From Pseudonocardia acidicola (lineage in GTDB: Bacteria; Actinomycetota; Actinomycetes; Mycobacteriales; Pseudonocardiaceae): DNA of 41,666 bases. The stretch spans positions 1 to 41,666 of the forward strand of contig NZ_JAAXLA010000066.1 in the NCBI RefSeq assembly GCF_012911935.1, read 5' to 3'. This document shows positions 41,394-41,666 of this stretch, one piece after another (the first letter of the stretch is position 1; the number at the start of each line of letters is the position of its first letter). Made by a program: the position numbers and the translations under genes. The notes below the pieces were generated by a model. The model saw only the letters and a program-made list of their open reading frames with translations, was not told the DNA's origin and did no database searches.

Positions 41394-41617
41394 CGCCTGC
41401 GGTCCTCCTCCTCCGCCGACGCGCCCGGAATCTCGATATCGCAGTGCTGGCGACAGCGGCGCAGTGGTCGGGCTGAAGGGCGGCGGAGTGGAGCGGCTGA
41501 CCCACGACTGGCTCAGCCAGCTGGGTGTCCCCTCGACTGGCTGTGCCTGCGTGAACCCTTGTCGTTCGGTGCCGCCGATCGGTGGTCGGAGGGGGCCGGG
41601 AGTCGGAGGATGGCGCG
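41394..41617. other. Gene-free stretch after the integrase stub
   Basis: About 220 bases with no supported gene on either strand; short frames are Arg/Trp/Pro-rich. It may be decayed DNA of the older element. Confidence 0.35.
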
Positions 41618-41666
41618 ATGGCGCAGGACACGCTGGGCGTGGCCTTCGAGGTAGCCCGGATTGCGG
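41618..41666 (+). CDS. Possible start of a gene cut by the window end
   Basis: ATG at 41618 follows GGAGGA (41605-41610) at a spacing of seven bases and opens AQDTLGVAFEVARIA with no stop to the window end. Only 16 codons are visible, so no family can be named; the ribosome-binding site is the main support. Confidence 0.35.
   Translation, partial: MAQDTLGVAFEVARIA

Overview
The window is high-GC actinobacterial DNA. GTG starts, ATGA/GTGA stop-start overlaps, an SsgA-like sporulation protein, a type B L31 next to a Zur-like box and a pSAM2-like integrative element all point to a mycelial actinomycete. Pseudonocardiaceae is my guess from gene style; nothing in the sequence proves it.

Positions 1-28,531 are ordinary chromosome. 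In order they hold: the end of a Pro/Thr-rich (probably surface) protein; a thioredoxin-NHL protein divergent from a Nei/Fpg DNA glycosylase; a PAP2 phosphatase; glucose-6-phosphate isomerase (pgi); two tandem DoxX genes followed by the relic of a third; an iron(III) ABC importer behind an IdeR/DtxR-like box; a HipA-like kinase with its DUF3037 partner; an APH-like kinase; an FMN reductase; two membrane proteins; an orphan and atypical response regulator; a large secreted repeat protein; a P450/PPOX pair; a metallophosphoesterase; rpmE2 divergent from a Cys-rich ferredoxin-like protein across a Zur-like box; a large GT39-type glycosyltransferase; three tRNA genes (Val-GAC, Cys, Gly); an SsgA-like protein; an ECF sigma/anti-sigma pair; and a PGPGW membrane protein.

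Positions 28,560-41,092 are an integrated actinomycete integrative and conjugative element (AICE) of the pSAM2 type, about 12.5 kb, inserted in the 3' half of a tRNA-Val(CAC) gene and bounded by a perfect 49-bp repeat (attL 28560-28608, attR 41044-41092). Its leftward genes are int, xis, rep, a hypothetical, a SpdB-like membrane protein, an FtsK-like traB, four small proteins and a conserved AICE protein that may play the Pra role. A divergent control region with three copies of a CTACTGGCTT operator half-site overlaps the leftward promoter. Rightward lie a GntR/UTRA repressor (KorSA-like), a GNAT acetyltransferase and a Nudix protein resembling the pSAM2 immunity factor Pif. The likely logic is that the repressor silences the transfer/replication operon, Rep-Xis-Int excise and amplify the element, TraB moves double-stranded DNA between cells, and the Nudix protein limits redundant transfer.

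The right end carries cargo unlike the rest: an AT-richer 755-residue gene with a PD-(D/E)XK-type nuclease core and no family I can name, then a 52-bp inverted repeat and a small membrane-anchored protein. This is the best candidate for an undescribed (perhaps anti-phage) function. Beyond attR a hairpin and the C-terminal stub of a different tyrosine recombinase repeat the attL-hairpin-int layout, so the same tRNA site was occupied earlier by another element.
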